Assembly: GCA_033065855.1 (NCBI GenBank) | Contig: JAVXUO010002581.1 | Span: 62,001-126,000 of the forward strand | Length of the DNA stretch: 64,000 nt | Direction: 5' to 3' | Origin: Escallonia rubra | Taxonomy: Eukaryota > Streptophyta > Magnoliopsida > Escalloniales > Escalloniaceae | Shown here: positions 21,589-33,816 of the stretch, one piece after another | Position numbering within the stretch: the first letter of the stretch is position 1 | Layout of the letters: each line of letters begins with the position of its first letter | Notes under the pieces: model-generated | Told to the model about the DNA's origin: nothing | Seen by the model: only the letters and a program-made list of their open reading frames with translations | Database searches by the model: none | Made by a program: the position numbers and the translations under genes

Positions 21589-24224
21589 CTACTTGCAGGT
21601 AGCCACCAGGACTCTTCTGGGAGGAAGAGAAGGCCTTCTGCCATGGAGCAAAGCCAAGTTGTCGAAGAAGAGCACGTCCCCTTTCTCCCACTTGAACTGG
21701 ATGCTTTCTTCTTCGATGATCTCTTCGCATCTCTTCACTATATCGTCCGGAATCTCGCTTCCATCGGCCATCATAGCCGAGCTGAGCGCCTTCCCATGCA
21801 TTCCAACCAAGGTGTTGAACCACATTCTTCTTCCCTTTCTTCCCTCAAACACCCTTGTCAGGGACCGCGGACCCAAGATGGTCTTCACTCCACCATTTGG
21901 TAGCCATTCAAAGTCCATTCCGAGAGCCTGGGCCCTGCAATCACGCGGTCAATATTCACGTAAGTGACACAAAATGCTAACACCGACAATGGATCAACTC
22001 CGAAGCACCAAAAAAAAGACAATGGATCAACTCCTTATCATTTACCGATGTCTTGGAGATCAGTAGTGCTAAACGTGGTACCTTTTTTCGGCTTCTGCGC
22101 GGTCTGATGTTCCGAAAGCATCCTGCCAGCCTCTACCTCTCATGGAAGCCGTATCGTCGTTGCTAAGGGCTGTGAAGGTGTATTTCAGCCCTTCTGCATC
22201 CAGTTTCTCCACAAAGTCAGGGAACTCCTCCAGCATTCGCTCCGTGACTCGGAAACTTGGGACGAAGGGTGTCTCTCCACCTTCTGGCGGTGGCACCTCG
22301 CAGAACAACATTAATTTCTTCGGGAATTCCTTTATCTGGGATGTCATGAGAACACATATATAACTTTGTTAAATGGCCAATTATAAGTACTCAAATCAAC
22401 TCTTACCAAAAGCTCACTCATGGTTTTTAATACTCTAAAGTCACTTAATAGTTTCGTTGTTGTGTTGCCAAAGGACGCATAAGTTCTATTAAAGTAATGA
22501 CTGCTTAATTTGAACATTTACATCATTTACTTTCGGTTGTTGTACATTATTTTGATCAAGTCATACAATCGAATCGATCAGGCTAAGCGAACAAAGACCG
22601 AGTATAACATATACTTTGACAAAAATAAGGAGGGAGATTACTAGCATAAATTTAGAACCTTTTTCAAAGGATATTAGTAGAGCTAGTATACATCATAAAC
22701 ATCTTCTAAGCTATATATTTGCCACACACTTTACATGCAAGTATATAAGGTCAATCATTGGCTCCATACGCAAAGCTCAATTTTTTTTTCTTTTTGGCAG
22801 TGACTGGTCAGCTTTTAGTGGTTGACGCCCAAAAAGATGATAGGATTGGCCCTTTATTAAACAAAGCTTGTTTTGACAAGATCAAGTTTTGACTTCGTGA
22901 TTGAGTCATATTGATTGGGACAAACTTCAAAAGTATTATTCAGCTGGAGGGATCTCCCTTTCTAGCCTAAATCCTAGCATTGTAGTTCAAATACGTTTTT
23001 AACGATAAAAAATGGCTTGACATTTGTATCGAGAAAAGCGATTCAAGTAGTATAGACATTGACATTGTGTTTGATATGTTACGAAGAAGAAAATGATGAA
23101 CCCCTATTTGTCAATACCTGTGCAAACACACAAACTACATGTAATGAGCCGGTTTACAGCCCACAGGACGTTGCTTTTCGCAAAGGAACAAGTCAATACG
23201 TGCTTAAGAGACAAAAAAATCTCTTCCACTTCAGACGTGAGAGAAGATCACAACTTAACTTTATATTATATATAGACTAAGACACCTCCAGTACACAACC
23301 GATGCGAGATCTCCATCCACCTTACTACATAGTAAGTGTGACATCAATTTTGGTTGGTGATCCACTTAGAAAATCAGAATATCAAGAAAAGATGTATCGC
23401 AAATAAAGGAGTGGACATGATTTTAGGCGAAGAGAAAAAATAACAGAAATGAAAGCGAGAATATAATCAAAGTGATCGGCTAATCAACACCCCCTACTTT
23501 TCTCAGTTTTCTAGCCAGTTTTTGTGTATCAACCAAACGTACGATCTATCTATTGGAAAATATAGCTTTAACTTTACATCATACATAGCTTAGGATACCC
23601 CCAATACATACAGCGTTGATGTGGGATCTATTTTTCTCAGTGATTCATTTGTGGAAAATCAGAATATCAAGAATAGACGAAGTGCAAATTTAGAAGTGGA
23701 CATAAGTTTACACGAAGAGAAAAAAATAGCAGAAACGATGGGAGGAAATAAGGCGGAAAGCATTAATCAAAGTGATAGGCTAATTGAAAACCCCCTACTT
23801 TTATCAATTTTCAAGCCAGTTTTTGCGTATCTATAGGAATAATATAGCTTGAACTCACCAGAACCATTTCATGGTGGTAGTAAATGAACTCAGAGAGAGG
23901 TCCTTCATTGGCAGTCCAGACTCTCTTATGAATGTGAGTCCTCGGCGCCGGCCCGACGTACCGGATGTCGTCCCAGCCGAACGTCTCGACGATCTCGTTG
24001 AAGTCCACTGCGTCTTTCACGTCGTAGCCGCGGAGGAGCACGGCGCTGTTCTTGATGATCATCTTCTCGAACCACTCCTTGTTGTCCTTCAGTGTCACCA
24101 GGAGTGACTCGATGTCCCTCTTGCCTTGTTCAGGAGGCTGCAGCACCAGTGGCATGGTCTCCCCATCCACCAGCTTCTCCCCTTCACACTTTCCCACCTT
24201 AAAGTCCTTGCAAGAATACTCCAT
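21589..24224 (-). CDS. Clavaminate synthase-like / TauD-family Fe(II)/2-oxoglutarate oxygenase
   Basis: Three exons on the minus strand are 24224-23859, 22335-22082 and 21934-21589. They join in frame to 321 aa, the usual family length; the closest Arabidopsis relative I know is At3g21360. The iron triad is visible as H117-x-E119 (FIYYHHEM) and H304 (LALLHGRRP), with R314 in PPRRVL placed to bind 2-oxoglutarate. The conserved GGETPFVPS, RGRGWQ and MWFN blocks are all present. The physiological substrate is not known for this plant group. An in-frame ATG 90 bp further out (24314) was rejected: the extra 30 residues are encoded by a purine-rich leader, and the family starts near the downstream Met. 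Intron 1 (about 1.5 kb) contains a 300-bp tandem duplication. Confidence 0.93.
23230..23835. repeat. About 300-bp tandem duplication in intron 1 of the oxygenase gene
   Basis: Two diverged units end in AGCCAGTTTTTGTGTATC (23513) and AGCCAGTTTTTGCGTATC (23814). They share AAAATCAGAATATCAAGAA and CCCCCTACTTTT in order, and the offset is about 301 bp. The second unit runs almost to the 5' splice site. Confidence 0.8.
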
Positions 24225-26994
24225 CGATCCTCTTCTCCCTTTAAATTTCCTGTCTCTCTCTCTTCTCTCTCCCTCTAGCTTAGGCCTCTGTTTTGGGTTG
24301 AACATATCCAACACATTGAAGGGGGTTTTATACTTGGGATTTTCACTGTGGGGGCGGTGGCATACGTTGTTATAAACGCTAAGATACTTGGTTATGGAAT
24401 CATAAGATATTGGCTTTGCTCAAACGTAGATTCCGATATGTCGTTGTGTGGGATTGTCGTTAGTACGTCCTGCTTAATTGGCTTTTAATTCTTGGGAGTG
24501 GATCTTCACGGCTGGCTCAGCCACTGGTTTTCTAAGACGAATAATTAGCATGTATAGCTAATATAGTTGTTTCCTTGATCTTTAGCGACAAATCTTGCTA
24601 CTAAAATTTTCTTGCCAAAAGTTAGGCGCTTTTGCCCAATTCAACGAATAGATGTTGGACTTACCGAATCCGTGGCATTCATGCGAGAGAGATGTATGAA
24701 GGGTTCAATCGTGAGCCCGTGACTCTATCGGTTCCACAATCAGAGTCTGATTGTGGTCTCTGATCCTAGTTACCATAGTTATTAGAACCGTATCGGACCG
24801 GCATGACGGACTGGTTCAATCGTGACCCCGCGACTTTATCAGTTTGGTTCTTGATTTGGACGAATTTTGCACTTGCACCAGATGACGTGGCATAAACCGA
24901 CCGGTTTTAGCCTCAAACTGGCCGGTTTTGGCCGGTTGGACCGGATTAACACTCATGGACACATTTATACTTGTAAGAGATACTCGAGAAAATACAGTTG
25001 TTGGCACTCGAAATTGAACGTGAGATGTCTAGCTTGAAGTTCTTATTGAGCATCTTAATACTACTTGACCAGCCACACATCTTTGTTAGAAACAACAAAA
25101 AGTAAACAATAATTTTAACCATTTGATTTTATACTAACTTGAACCAAAGATCAAACCAGTTAGTAAATATAAAGGATGACAGTTCGAACAGGTGCTCGAA
25201 TACCTTTGACTTTTCCATTTCATTCGCTTAAATTCTGAAGTTTGTTTTTAACCAGCGGAAAAGGAAAAAGAGAAGCACACTCTAGAGTCATGGTAATTTT
25301 TAGTAGCATCAACTTTAAGCCAATAATTACAATCTATGTAAGCCAACTGCTACTCACACATTAAGCAATGGCTAGCTCTACAAAAAGCTCTGTAAAGAAA
25401 TTTCTCCCAGATATGCCTGGCGTAAGTTCCAAAAATCAAACTGGGTTACGTTCTAATCAGAGCATATAAACCTAGGTTGTATCAAATTCGCTAACAAGGG
25501 GAAGAACATTGTTGGGTCACCAAGCACTTTCAGAACATAACCAAAATTTTGGGTTTCACAATCTCAACTCACTGGACTTTGGATACAATTTTCTATTCCT
25601 CGTGGAGGAGACCCAACTTGGATCCACTTGGTGAGGGATGAGCAGTTGGAGCTTAACTCCAACTTACTAATAGACAACGTAGTTGGAGTTAACGATTTCT
25701 TTTCGTTTTGCCTTTGGATTTTTTGCCAAAGCCTGAAGCTTGCTTGTCCGCCTTGCCACCACAGTTGGCTCGACACAACTCATTCAGACGAGGATGGTAA
25801 CGTTTCCGTCCCATCTGTTCGCTCTCGCAAGCGAATATTTTGACCGCATTCTTGCTACCGGGGATCAACTCTGTCTAAAGCTGTTATGCGATACAATGTA
25901 GACAAGTGGACAAGATTCTAAGCATTTTTTGAACGAGGAAACAAAATCATGCACTTTCGATAGCTAAATGTTCGAGACACAATGTGGGGTGGTCGTCCCA
26001 CGCTCGTCAAAATCTACCCCGTTGGCCTAAATGTAGATCGGCAGGACATTAATGGTCAACCTTGCTGCATGAGGTCATGTTGTACATACAACAGTAACAA
26101 CCAGAATTAGATGGAAATGATTAAAAACATTGCCATGTACAGCAAAAGCAATTAGAATTAGCATCTATACCTGTAGAAAGAGCTCTGTATGGTCTAAAAT
26201 AATGAATGCTGTGTGATTTTCAGTACTTTTTGCAAGTATTTAGCTTAATTTTGCGGTCAATAAAAGTTCAAGCCTCGATAGTTTTAAGGTAAAAATATTT
26301 GAATACATCTCATATACCCATTATTCGCATTTATATGAACATGTAGAGTCATCTCTGGTCCAAACCCTTGGCTCTTGTAGTCCGGACTTGCAGTGTTTAT
26401 TGTGAAGGCTGGGCTGACCCACGCTTTCTTTGGGCCGGATCTGACTGGCCCTTAGACCCCATCCCATTTGACAACTCTAATTAAACAAAATTAAGTAATT
26501 CCTACCATTTATAGGCCACAAAATTAAATAAATTATTCAACTTGCCCAATGCCCGCCTACCACTTATAATCAGTAATGATGGAGGTTGCTCATTTTGAGG
26601 AGTTCTAAGTTTATACAATTATTATGTGTATCATGATCATGATTACAAGTTTCATCTGTACTGTATATATTTTAGCATCTAAGTTCATGTAATATCAAAT
26701 TCGACTCATAAAGTCCTTGTAATAGTAGTTTTTGGTGCGAACTAGTTCAAAACACCATAAATTTGATCCAAAAGCTTCTGTTAAGTGATTATGTGCTATG
26801 CACATATTTTTCTTTGACCAAAATAACAGGTCAGCTGTCAGTGTTGTAAACAGAAACACAAATGATGAACATCTTCTCCCCTTCTCATCGTTAAGGTCAA
26901 ACCCCTCTTCATTCTCACACAGACTTGCGCACCATTACTACCACTATGATTTATCCGTCGACCCGTAATTATTTAAGGAGCAAAGAGTCCAGGG
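24225..26994. other. Intergenic, decayed repeats, no gene
   Basis: The first 90 bp are the GA-rich leader of the minus-strand oxygenase gene. At 24690-24960 two diverged units beginning GGTTCAATCGTGA lie 115 bp apart, followed by CCGG/GGCCGG-rich words typical of a degraded hAT-like element. At 25590-25860 open frames without a family match cross the sequence on both strands. Around 26400-26490 a GGGCC-rich stretch ending TTTGACAACTCTA looks like one end of another hAT element. None has clear ends. Confidence 0.45.
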
Positions 26995-27650
26995 AGTCTA
27001 GGCGCAAAACGCAGGTGCGCGCCTTTTCGAAATCAAGCGCAAAATAAAAGTAAATAGATATTATTGCATTAAACCAACAATATCACGTAAAAAAAATCAG
27101 AACATGGGAATTTAAACATTTTTTCAACACCAAAACTTTCAAATCCAATGAGAAATAGTTAATCCTAAGTGAACATGACGAAGTCGTCATCATCATCAGT
27201 GAGGGCTAAGGCAATAATGCTTTCTTTAAAAGAGAATTATAGGCTCCAAGTCTGATAAAGATTCCTTCTCAATTTTCTCTTTTTTGTCTACAAGGTGAAG
27301 TGAAGGACTAGATTTACTTAAAAGAGAGTAACAATTGGCGAAGGGACGCTAGCACATTGAACAACAACAAGAGAATCAGTCGATTGAGGGTTTGGGGTTT
27401 AAGGTTTTTTTGTTGTTTAAATATCGATTTATCATGTTATGAAATAAATAATCAAAGATAATGAACAGTTAAGATGATGCCATGATGCAAAAATAAAAAA
27501 TTAGAATTTTTGAACCTTTTTTTTGTGCGCCTCCACCAATGCCTTACGCCTGGGGGCCTAGGCGCGCACCTCTTTGAAGGGGCTGCACCTAGCCCTAAGC
27601 GAGGCACACTCTTTGCACCTTGCGCCTAGGCGCACCTTTGATAACACTAC
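26995..27650. mobile_element. Degraded GCGCCTAGGCGC-type DNA element
   Basis: The right part is dense in GGCGC/GCGCC words and ends TGCGCCTAGGCGCACCTTTG plus ATAACACTA. The left part starts near GTCTAGGCGC with similar GTGCGCGCC words in inverted sense. The AT-rich interior has no coding sequence. The terminal style fits a widespread eudicot non-autonomous DNA element (hAT-like), but no target duplication was found. Confidence 0.45.
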
Positions 27651-28707
27651 ACCGACCCAGATTTTTCTCCTCTTCTTTCTCTTGAAAGCACTACTGTCAC
27701 CCTCCCCACCCAATATAACGACCACCCTCGCCGCCCAATAAGAGCCAGCTCCCATGTTTGCCACCCTAATTACTATCACTCCAACCTAATTCCACTACTA
27801 CCGCTAAATTAAAATAGTTGGGTCGGGTGGGATTGGGTCTGATGCTCCAAGTGGCGGGTTAGATGACCCGTTTGTAATGGGTCAGTATTTGCCTGACCCA
27901 AACCCAGCCAACGGTGGCTGATTAATTAACGGGTACCCAATAATGGGTCAGTGCTTTTCCTTTTACTTTTTTGCTGAAAAAGATGACCATTTGACCGATA
28001 AATCAATTCTAATTGGTACCAACTAAATTGTTGGTTCAATGGATACCAACTCTCATTTACTGCTTTAATGCGCCCATTTAGAATTTGCAAATAAACAGCA
28101 CGTGGTATGTATGCTTGATGCCTCAATAATGTTCATAGCGACCACACGTTTATATGCTATTGCTAAGATGGAGATGATGAGCATACAGAAACAGATGCAT
28201 GCACGAAAGAACAACGAATTCGCATCAGACAAGGAATATGGTAAACCGGATAACAAACTCACTAAATTCAGCGATAACTCGTGATTGACAATGATTGCAA
28301 AAAGGAGAAGGAGAAGGAATTAGAGGGAGAAAAGTTTTTTGTAGGATAAAGACCAGTGCAACAACGATATGAAGGCAGATGACCCTCAACTGCGACGAGG
28401 TATGGTGACGACGGGAGGCTCAATCTTAGTTGGGGTTGGCGGCTGCTCTGTTCATGGCGACTGAGAGAAAGATGAATGAAGAGATGGTATACTTTTTAAA
28501 GTAAAATGGAAAACCTAAAAAAAAGTAGAAGAATATTTACAGACCAATGAGTTGACCCTCAGGTCATCCGGACTGGCTCGGTTTACCCCGTTTGTTACTA
28601 GGCTGGGCCCGGTGAAGAAAAATTTTAACGGGTCTTAGAATAAATGTAGATTAATGGGTCGACAGACTGGGTTAACGGGTCCATAGACCCTTTTTTCCAT
28701 GATTAAC
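27651..28707. repeat. GGGTC-rich degraded repeat region
   Basis: Clusters of GGGTC/GACCC words at 27826-27955 and in inverse sense at 28550-28690 bracket an AT-rich middle. This suggests another old hAT-like element with palindromic arms. A word near 27772 (ACTCCAACCTAATTCCAC) recurs near 30589, evidence of a local duplication. No gene is seen. Confidence 0.4.
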
Positions 28708-29225
28708 TAGGAGTGACCACGGTACGGTTTGGAGGTCAAACCGCAAACCAAACAATATTTCTCGGTTTGAAAATTTTTGAACCGAACTGAACCAAACATC
28801 ATAGGTTTGGACAGTTCAATTTAATTGTTTAAACGTATCGTTTTTGTCTATTTGGATCGGTTTGCACCCATTTAAAAAAGTTGTCCTTTACACACATTCT
28901 ATTGGATCTACATATTGTTCCAAATTGAAGCTACTTTTTCACTAAATTTCAAATAATCTTCTTACATTCAATATTTAAGTGTTCGTGGTAACATAAGATA
29001 TAAGTATTATATTGCACATATATGTTACAATAGAAACTCAACTATGCATTTGTCATTAATATACGAGAAAGAATAAGTAGATATATCAAGGATATTGATC
29101 GTAAGACTATTGCACTATAACTCCTCTCGATATTTTCTTTTCTGTTAACTTTCAAAGTTTTGTTGATTTGGATTTGCTTACTGCCATGTATGTGAACATT
29201 TCAATGAATATTATTAATAATATAT

Positions 29226-30408
29226 GGATAATTCCATTTTAGTCCCTTGTACTATATCTGTCTTTTTTATGTTGGTCCCCCCTTATTTCTAAATTCTTGA
29301 AAAGAGTCCATGTACTATGCAACGTCATCAATTTAGTCCCTCCAATAGCAGTTCTGCCATAAATTGGGGGGTATTTCGGTCAAAACCTAGACTTACAGTC
29401 CTCCACATTTCTCTCTTCCAATTTTCTCTCTTTTGCCTTCTTTGTCTTCTCATCTTCCGTCTCTTCTTTTTCTTCCTAGCATTCACCACCAAAATAATGA
29501 ACTCCAAATTTCATCCTTCCAAAACCAAACCCATCAATCATCATCCACGACAATCAAAATGGCTCACCAAATGTGGAACATCCCCTACCTGATTTAAGAT
29601 GCCCGTCCTCCTCCCTCCTTACACCAACACCTAATTACAACAAAGGAAACCCAGGAAGCCCACCCAATTCCTTCCAAAAAATGACAAGAATAAAGAGAAC
29701 ATTCTATTTCATCTCCACCATTTTCTGCAAAAGAAACCCTCCCAATTCCTTCAATTGTCAAAGATCGTGTGCCCTATACAAAGCCTCAAAATAGAGCACT
29801 GCAAACCCTCATGATCGCCGTCGTGGCCGCCATCTTCTTCCTCCACAGCGCCGCCGGTGACACCGCCGCCCTCATCTGTCTAGAATCTCAATTGACCCAC
29901 CACCTCCACAAGGCGAAGCTCCCCAAAATTGACTACAATTCCATCACGCCCATCACTGACAAATCGATGTTGTTCGCCAATTTTTAATCTGGTTGGTGGT
30001 GATGATTGATTTATGGTGGTGGCAGCGGATATTGGAAAAAAGAATAGGGCGGGGTAGGGGGGAGTGTTAATGGTAGGGGTGGTGAATAGGTCTTTTTGTG
30101 GCTGAGAATGATGGTGATTGAATGACTGGTGGTGATGGTTGATTTATGGTGGTGGCAACGGATATGGGGGAAGGTGAAGGGGGCGGAGTTTGTGGGGGGG
30201 GGTGGGGTGGGTGTTAGAGAGGTGGAAGCTTTAGGCTATAGCACATTTTTTTATTATTTGACCGAAATACCCCCAAGTTTTAGAAATGGTAACAGAAGGA
30301 CTAAATTAATGACAGTGCATATTACATGGGTTTTTTTTAAGGATTTTGAAATACATGGACCAAAATAAAAGTACATGTAAAGTACAAGGGACTAAAATGG
30401 AATTATCC
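29226..30408. mobile_element. Mutator-like element with about 160-bp inverted ends (Pack-MULE type)
   Basis: The left arm (29226-29387) begins GGATAATTCCATTTTAGTCC. The right arm (30252-30408), reverse-complemented, begins with the same word. The match continues through GTCAT(C/T)AATTTAGTCC and GGGGGTATTTCGGTCAAA. Inverted ends this long with no transposase are the mark of non-autonomous Mutator-like elements. The interior contains a piece of a host gene and a GGTGGTGAT-rich tract. Clear 9-bp flanking duplications were not found. Confidence 0.75.
29757..29987 (+). pseudogene. Captured fragment of a STELLO-type glycosyltransferase gene
   Basis: The frame reads VKDRVP...KPQ, then MIAVVAAIFFLHSAAGDTAA, then a short stretch ending SMLFANF before a stop. 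From memory this matches the N-terminus of the plant STELLO glycosyltransferases, Golgi proteins of cellulose synthesis: the MLVQDR-like start, the transmembrane anchor, the GDTAALLC block and the PYANF block. The cytosolic part between the start and the anchor is missing, and the copy stops where the catalytic region would begin. Its codons are GC-rich (GCCGTCGTGGCCGCC) in AT-rich surroundings. It lies between the arms of the Mutator-like element, so capture is the simplest explanation. Confidence 0.6.
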
Positions 30409-30559
30409 CAAAAACATAGGTCATTTGATTTGTGATCGGTTTAAAAAACGTAAACTATGAATCAAATCGTTAAGATCTTTTGACGGTTCAAATTGGATCG
30501 GCTCGACTTAACCGATTTGAGCTGTTCAGATTGGTTCAAACAGTTTGGTGTTCACCCTA

Positions 30560-32578
30560 GTTCTAACCACTGCCATATACTATCAATCACTCCAACCTAA
30601 TTCCACCACCATAACTCACAATTGCCACAACCATGTCCAACCCCAAATAACCCGTCTTATTTTGAATCAGATGTAAATCCCATTCTTGTGAATGTTTAAG
30701 ACATGCCATATTTGCCAATTGCAATTTGGGCTATTTATCCCAATATTGACAAACATTTGGCGTAGGTGATCATTTATATATGCCTTCGAGACCAAGAAGT
30801 TGGTAAAAATTCTCCATAACCCTCAATTTCGGTCTCTATTTGTTGGGTTGACATCTGATTGTTGCTCGGAACTATGCACTTATAGTGCATTTCAAAGAAT
30901 TACTGGTGATAGCTACGAGCGACGTGGTTGCTTTTGATGGTTATCACATGGCTGGGAATGGTGGTGGGTTCGAAGTTTGGTTGGATGATGAAGTAATTAT
31001 GGGATTAAGATAGTGTAGCGAGATGGCATGGCGAGGGTGTTCTTGGTGGTGCTAAATTGAAAAGATGAAAATAGAGAAACCAATTTTCAAACTAAAAAAA
31101 ATGAATTAATTTCCTAGTATAAAAGGCTTTTGATAACTATGCCTTTGATTTTAAGTCACATGCATCTCACATTACTACTTAATGGTATCCTTTAGACATA
31201 AGTTAATATTTGGATCAATTTGCAACAAAAAGTACAAGTGTATGAACTTATGAGTTGAATTTGATAATATGCGGACTTGGATGAAAAAGGTGTCTAGTTT
31301 AAGTAGCTGTTTTGTCATTATCCCTTAAAAATTTGTGAAACATTTTTATGAAATCCACTAAGATTGCTGCCAATGAATAAAAAATTCCTAGTTTCAAAGG
31401 TTCGTAACCTTTTTATTTTAAGAGGAGATTTCTCTCTTACAATTTCTTCTTGTAAGAATTACGGACTTTATAACATACATGTACTAGTGCCGGTAGATGA
31501 AACAGTGGGCAAACCCAATCCATATAAAAGGTTATAACAAGCAAGGCGGACATGAAACTAAAGAAGTAGGATAGATACCACTTCGTCAACCAATGAGATG
31601 GGATTGATGCCGAGAATGCCCTCTTTGCCTTGTTAGAATTTCTTGTTGCTTAAGGATAGTCACCTTGATATTGTTTCAAATACAATGAGTGCTTAGGGAA
31701 AAAAGAATGAAAGAAAGCTATTATTTTTAGCATGTATTCCACGATGCATTTTTTTAGGCTTTCCACATGGTGATTATGAAAATAGGACGGTGGTTTAGTG
31801 ATTGAGGACCGAAGTAGTGTGTTGATAAAGGTTCACTAACTATTGAGAGAGTAACGTCGTGGTGTACGTAAGATGTAATGGGTGTGTATGACGATGTTAC
31901 GCGGTGGTGTGTATGATAGTTGAAGAGTAAAGATGGAAGATAAGACGACAATGGCAATGGTGGTGGCAACAGTAACAACCGAAAAATTAATCGTAACTTA
32001 GTTTAATTTGCAAATGAGTTCGAGAATATTTTTAAAATTTTGTGGGATGAAAAGCAGTGTTTAGTCCCTCACGTGAGGTAAACACTAATAGGAACAAATT
32101 AAAGGATGAAAATGTCAACATTTGTTAGTTTAAGAACCAGATTAGCAAAAAATCCAGGGATAATATCACTAAACTCCTTGAGTTTAGAAATAAATTCGAG
32201 CCAAGGATTGTGTTATGCCATAATTGCACTTGTATCCTTTGACCGAACAAAATGTTAATGGCATCAAAAATTCTTATGAAAAGACATAGTTGCCCTTGAG
32301 CCTTTTCCCCTCCTTTCTCTTTCATACTTAAATCTACCCCCTCAAACTTTGACCATTAACCACCATAAAGGCACCACCTTAAACTTTTATTTCATTACCA
32401 TATAATCCAAAAATATTTAACAAAATAGACGATTAAACTACAACTCACTGCTGATTCGATTAAACTGCAAAACAAAGAAGACCCAGATCGTCAATAACTC
32501 TGAAGATTTCCAAACTTGTTCCACATTTTATAGTCACACACTGAAAGTAAAAGTAAAGACGCAGTAATTTCCATTCGT

Positions 32579-32617
<39 letters not shown>

Positions 32618-33121
32618 TAAAGCACACAAGTTTGCCCATGGATCTCTCTATATGCGCGCGCAGGTATCTATAGATCTGTCTGTGAGAATGCGTGTGCGTG
32701 CGCACACGTATTTGCAGATCCGTGTACGTGGACAATTGTAAAAAAGAGAAGGTGAGTGTTTTTAATAAAGTTTGTGTCCAAATAGTCGAAGTGGTGGTAG
32801 CGGCGCAGTGGAGCCATATGCCCAGTGTGTCTGTAGTGGTCGGCACAGTGGATCCGGGGCTATGGTGGCTCTGGGGAGAGAGAGAAAGAGGATAAATAGA
32901 TAGAATGAAAGAGAGGGTAGTAGTGGCAGTGCATTAAAGTTTGGTTGCCGGTGCAGTGTGTGCATGTGGTGCCCAGTGCAATGGAGCGTGCGCTATGTTG
33001 GCTATAGAAAGAGAGGAGAATGAGAAAGGGTAGTATCTAATTTGCATAATACAAAAAATAGTCACGTCATTCAAAATTGTTAGTTAGTATTAGAAATCTT
33101 AACGTTGAAAAAAATCTGATA
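30560..33121. other. Intergenic, no gene seen
   Basis: AT-rich spacer, with purine-rich stretches around 32.9-33.0 kb. Short open frames have no recognisable family. Confidence 0.5.
32579..32618. repeat. Compound (CT)n(CA)n microsatellite
   Basis: An uninterrupted CT run passes directly into an ACACAC run. Confidence 0.95.
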
Positions 33122-33435
33122 CTCTCTCCGTTCCTGAAAATTCGATCAGTTTGTCTTTGCACGTATATTAAGGATTTATGTTATATATTGTGTGTTTTTT
33201 CCATTTTACCCTTTAGAGAGAGGGGGGAAGAGATTGATAGAGTGTTAGAGAGAGAAATGTGTAGAGAGAGAGAGAGTTAGAGAGTTTAATAAGAGAGAGT
33301 TAGAATAAAAAAAAGTATAAAATGAGTAAATATATAAAAATATTTACATAATCTTTCTTAATTTGAAAATGATCAATTTTTGTAGAACGAGCAAAAAAAA
33401 AATATATATGATCAATTTATGAGAAACAGAGGGAG
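33122..33435. mobile_element. Stowaway/mariner-type MITE (about 314 bp)
   Basis: The left end is CTCTCTCCGTTCCTGAAAA. The right end in reverse complement is CTCCCTCTGTTTCTCATAAA. Both are flanked by TA. CTCCCTCCGTTCC-type termini with TA targets define plant Stowaway elements. GATCA boxes sit at matching distances in both arms, and the interior has GAGAGA repeats. Confidence 0.8.
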
Positions 33436-33816
33436 TATAATTTTTTACGCGTGTCCACTCTGCCAATTTATCCAAATTCAAGTTATACAGTGATATTATT
33501 CCAAAAGTTTACTCTAAAGGCTTCATGATTTTGGGGTGCGGCATCATTTCAACTTTGGCGCTATCGTAACAGCATTGAGTTAACTAATAGAGGGACATTA
33601 AACAATTCTTTCTAATTAAAGCAAGTAGGTACGATCAAAATGCCTCAGTTGCTCTGCTGAAATATACCATCTGAGTACCCCACCACCACAATACTAGTAG
33701 TGCGTTGTAGATCTAAAGCCGTGGCAAAGTGTCGGCGACCTTTGCCATTTACATCAGTAAGCTGACCCGACACAGTCCTCGATAGTACTAGATACCACCT
33801 CCCGCAGATAGAAACC

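Larger units (their letters stand above)
28708..30559. mobile_element. hAT-like element interrupted by a Mutator-like element
   Basis: The left end is TAGGAGTGACCACGG and the right end in reverse complement is TAGGGTGAACACCAA. Both arms are rich in CGGTTTGAA-type words. The 1.2-kb Mutator-like element at 29226-30408 lies inside. Flanking 8-mers (TGATTAAC and GTTCTAAC) share only TAAC, so the target duplication is decayed or the ends are off by some bases. No transposase is seen. Confidence 0.55.

Noticed and set aside
24225-24314. N-terminal extension of the oxygenase from an upstream in-frame ATG
   Set aside because: The extra residues (MLDMFNPK...) come from a GA-rich leader and have no match to the family N-terminus.
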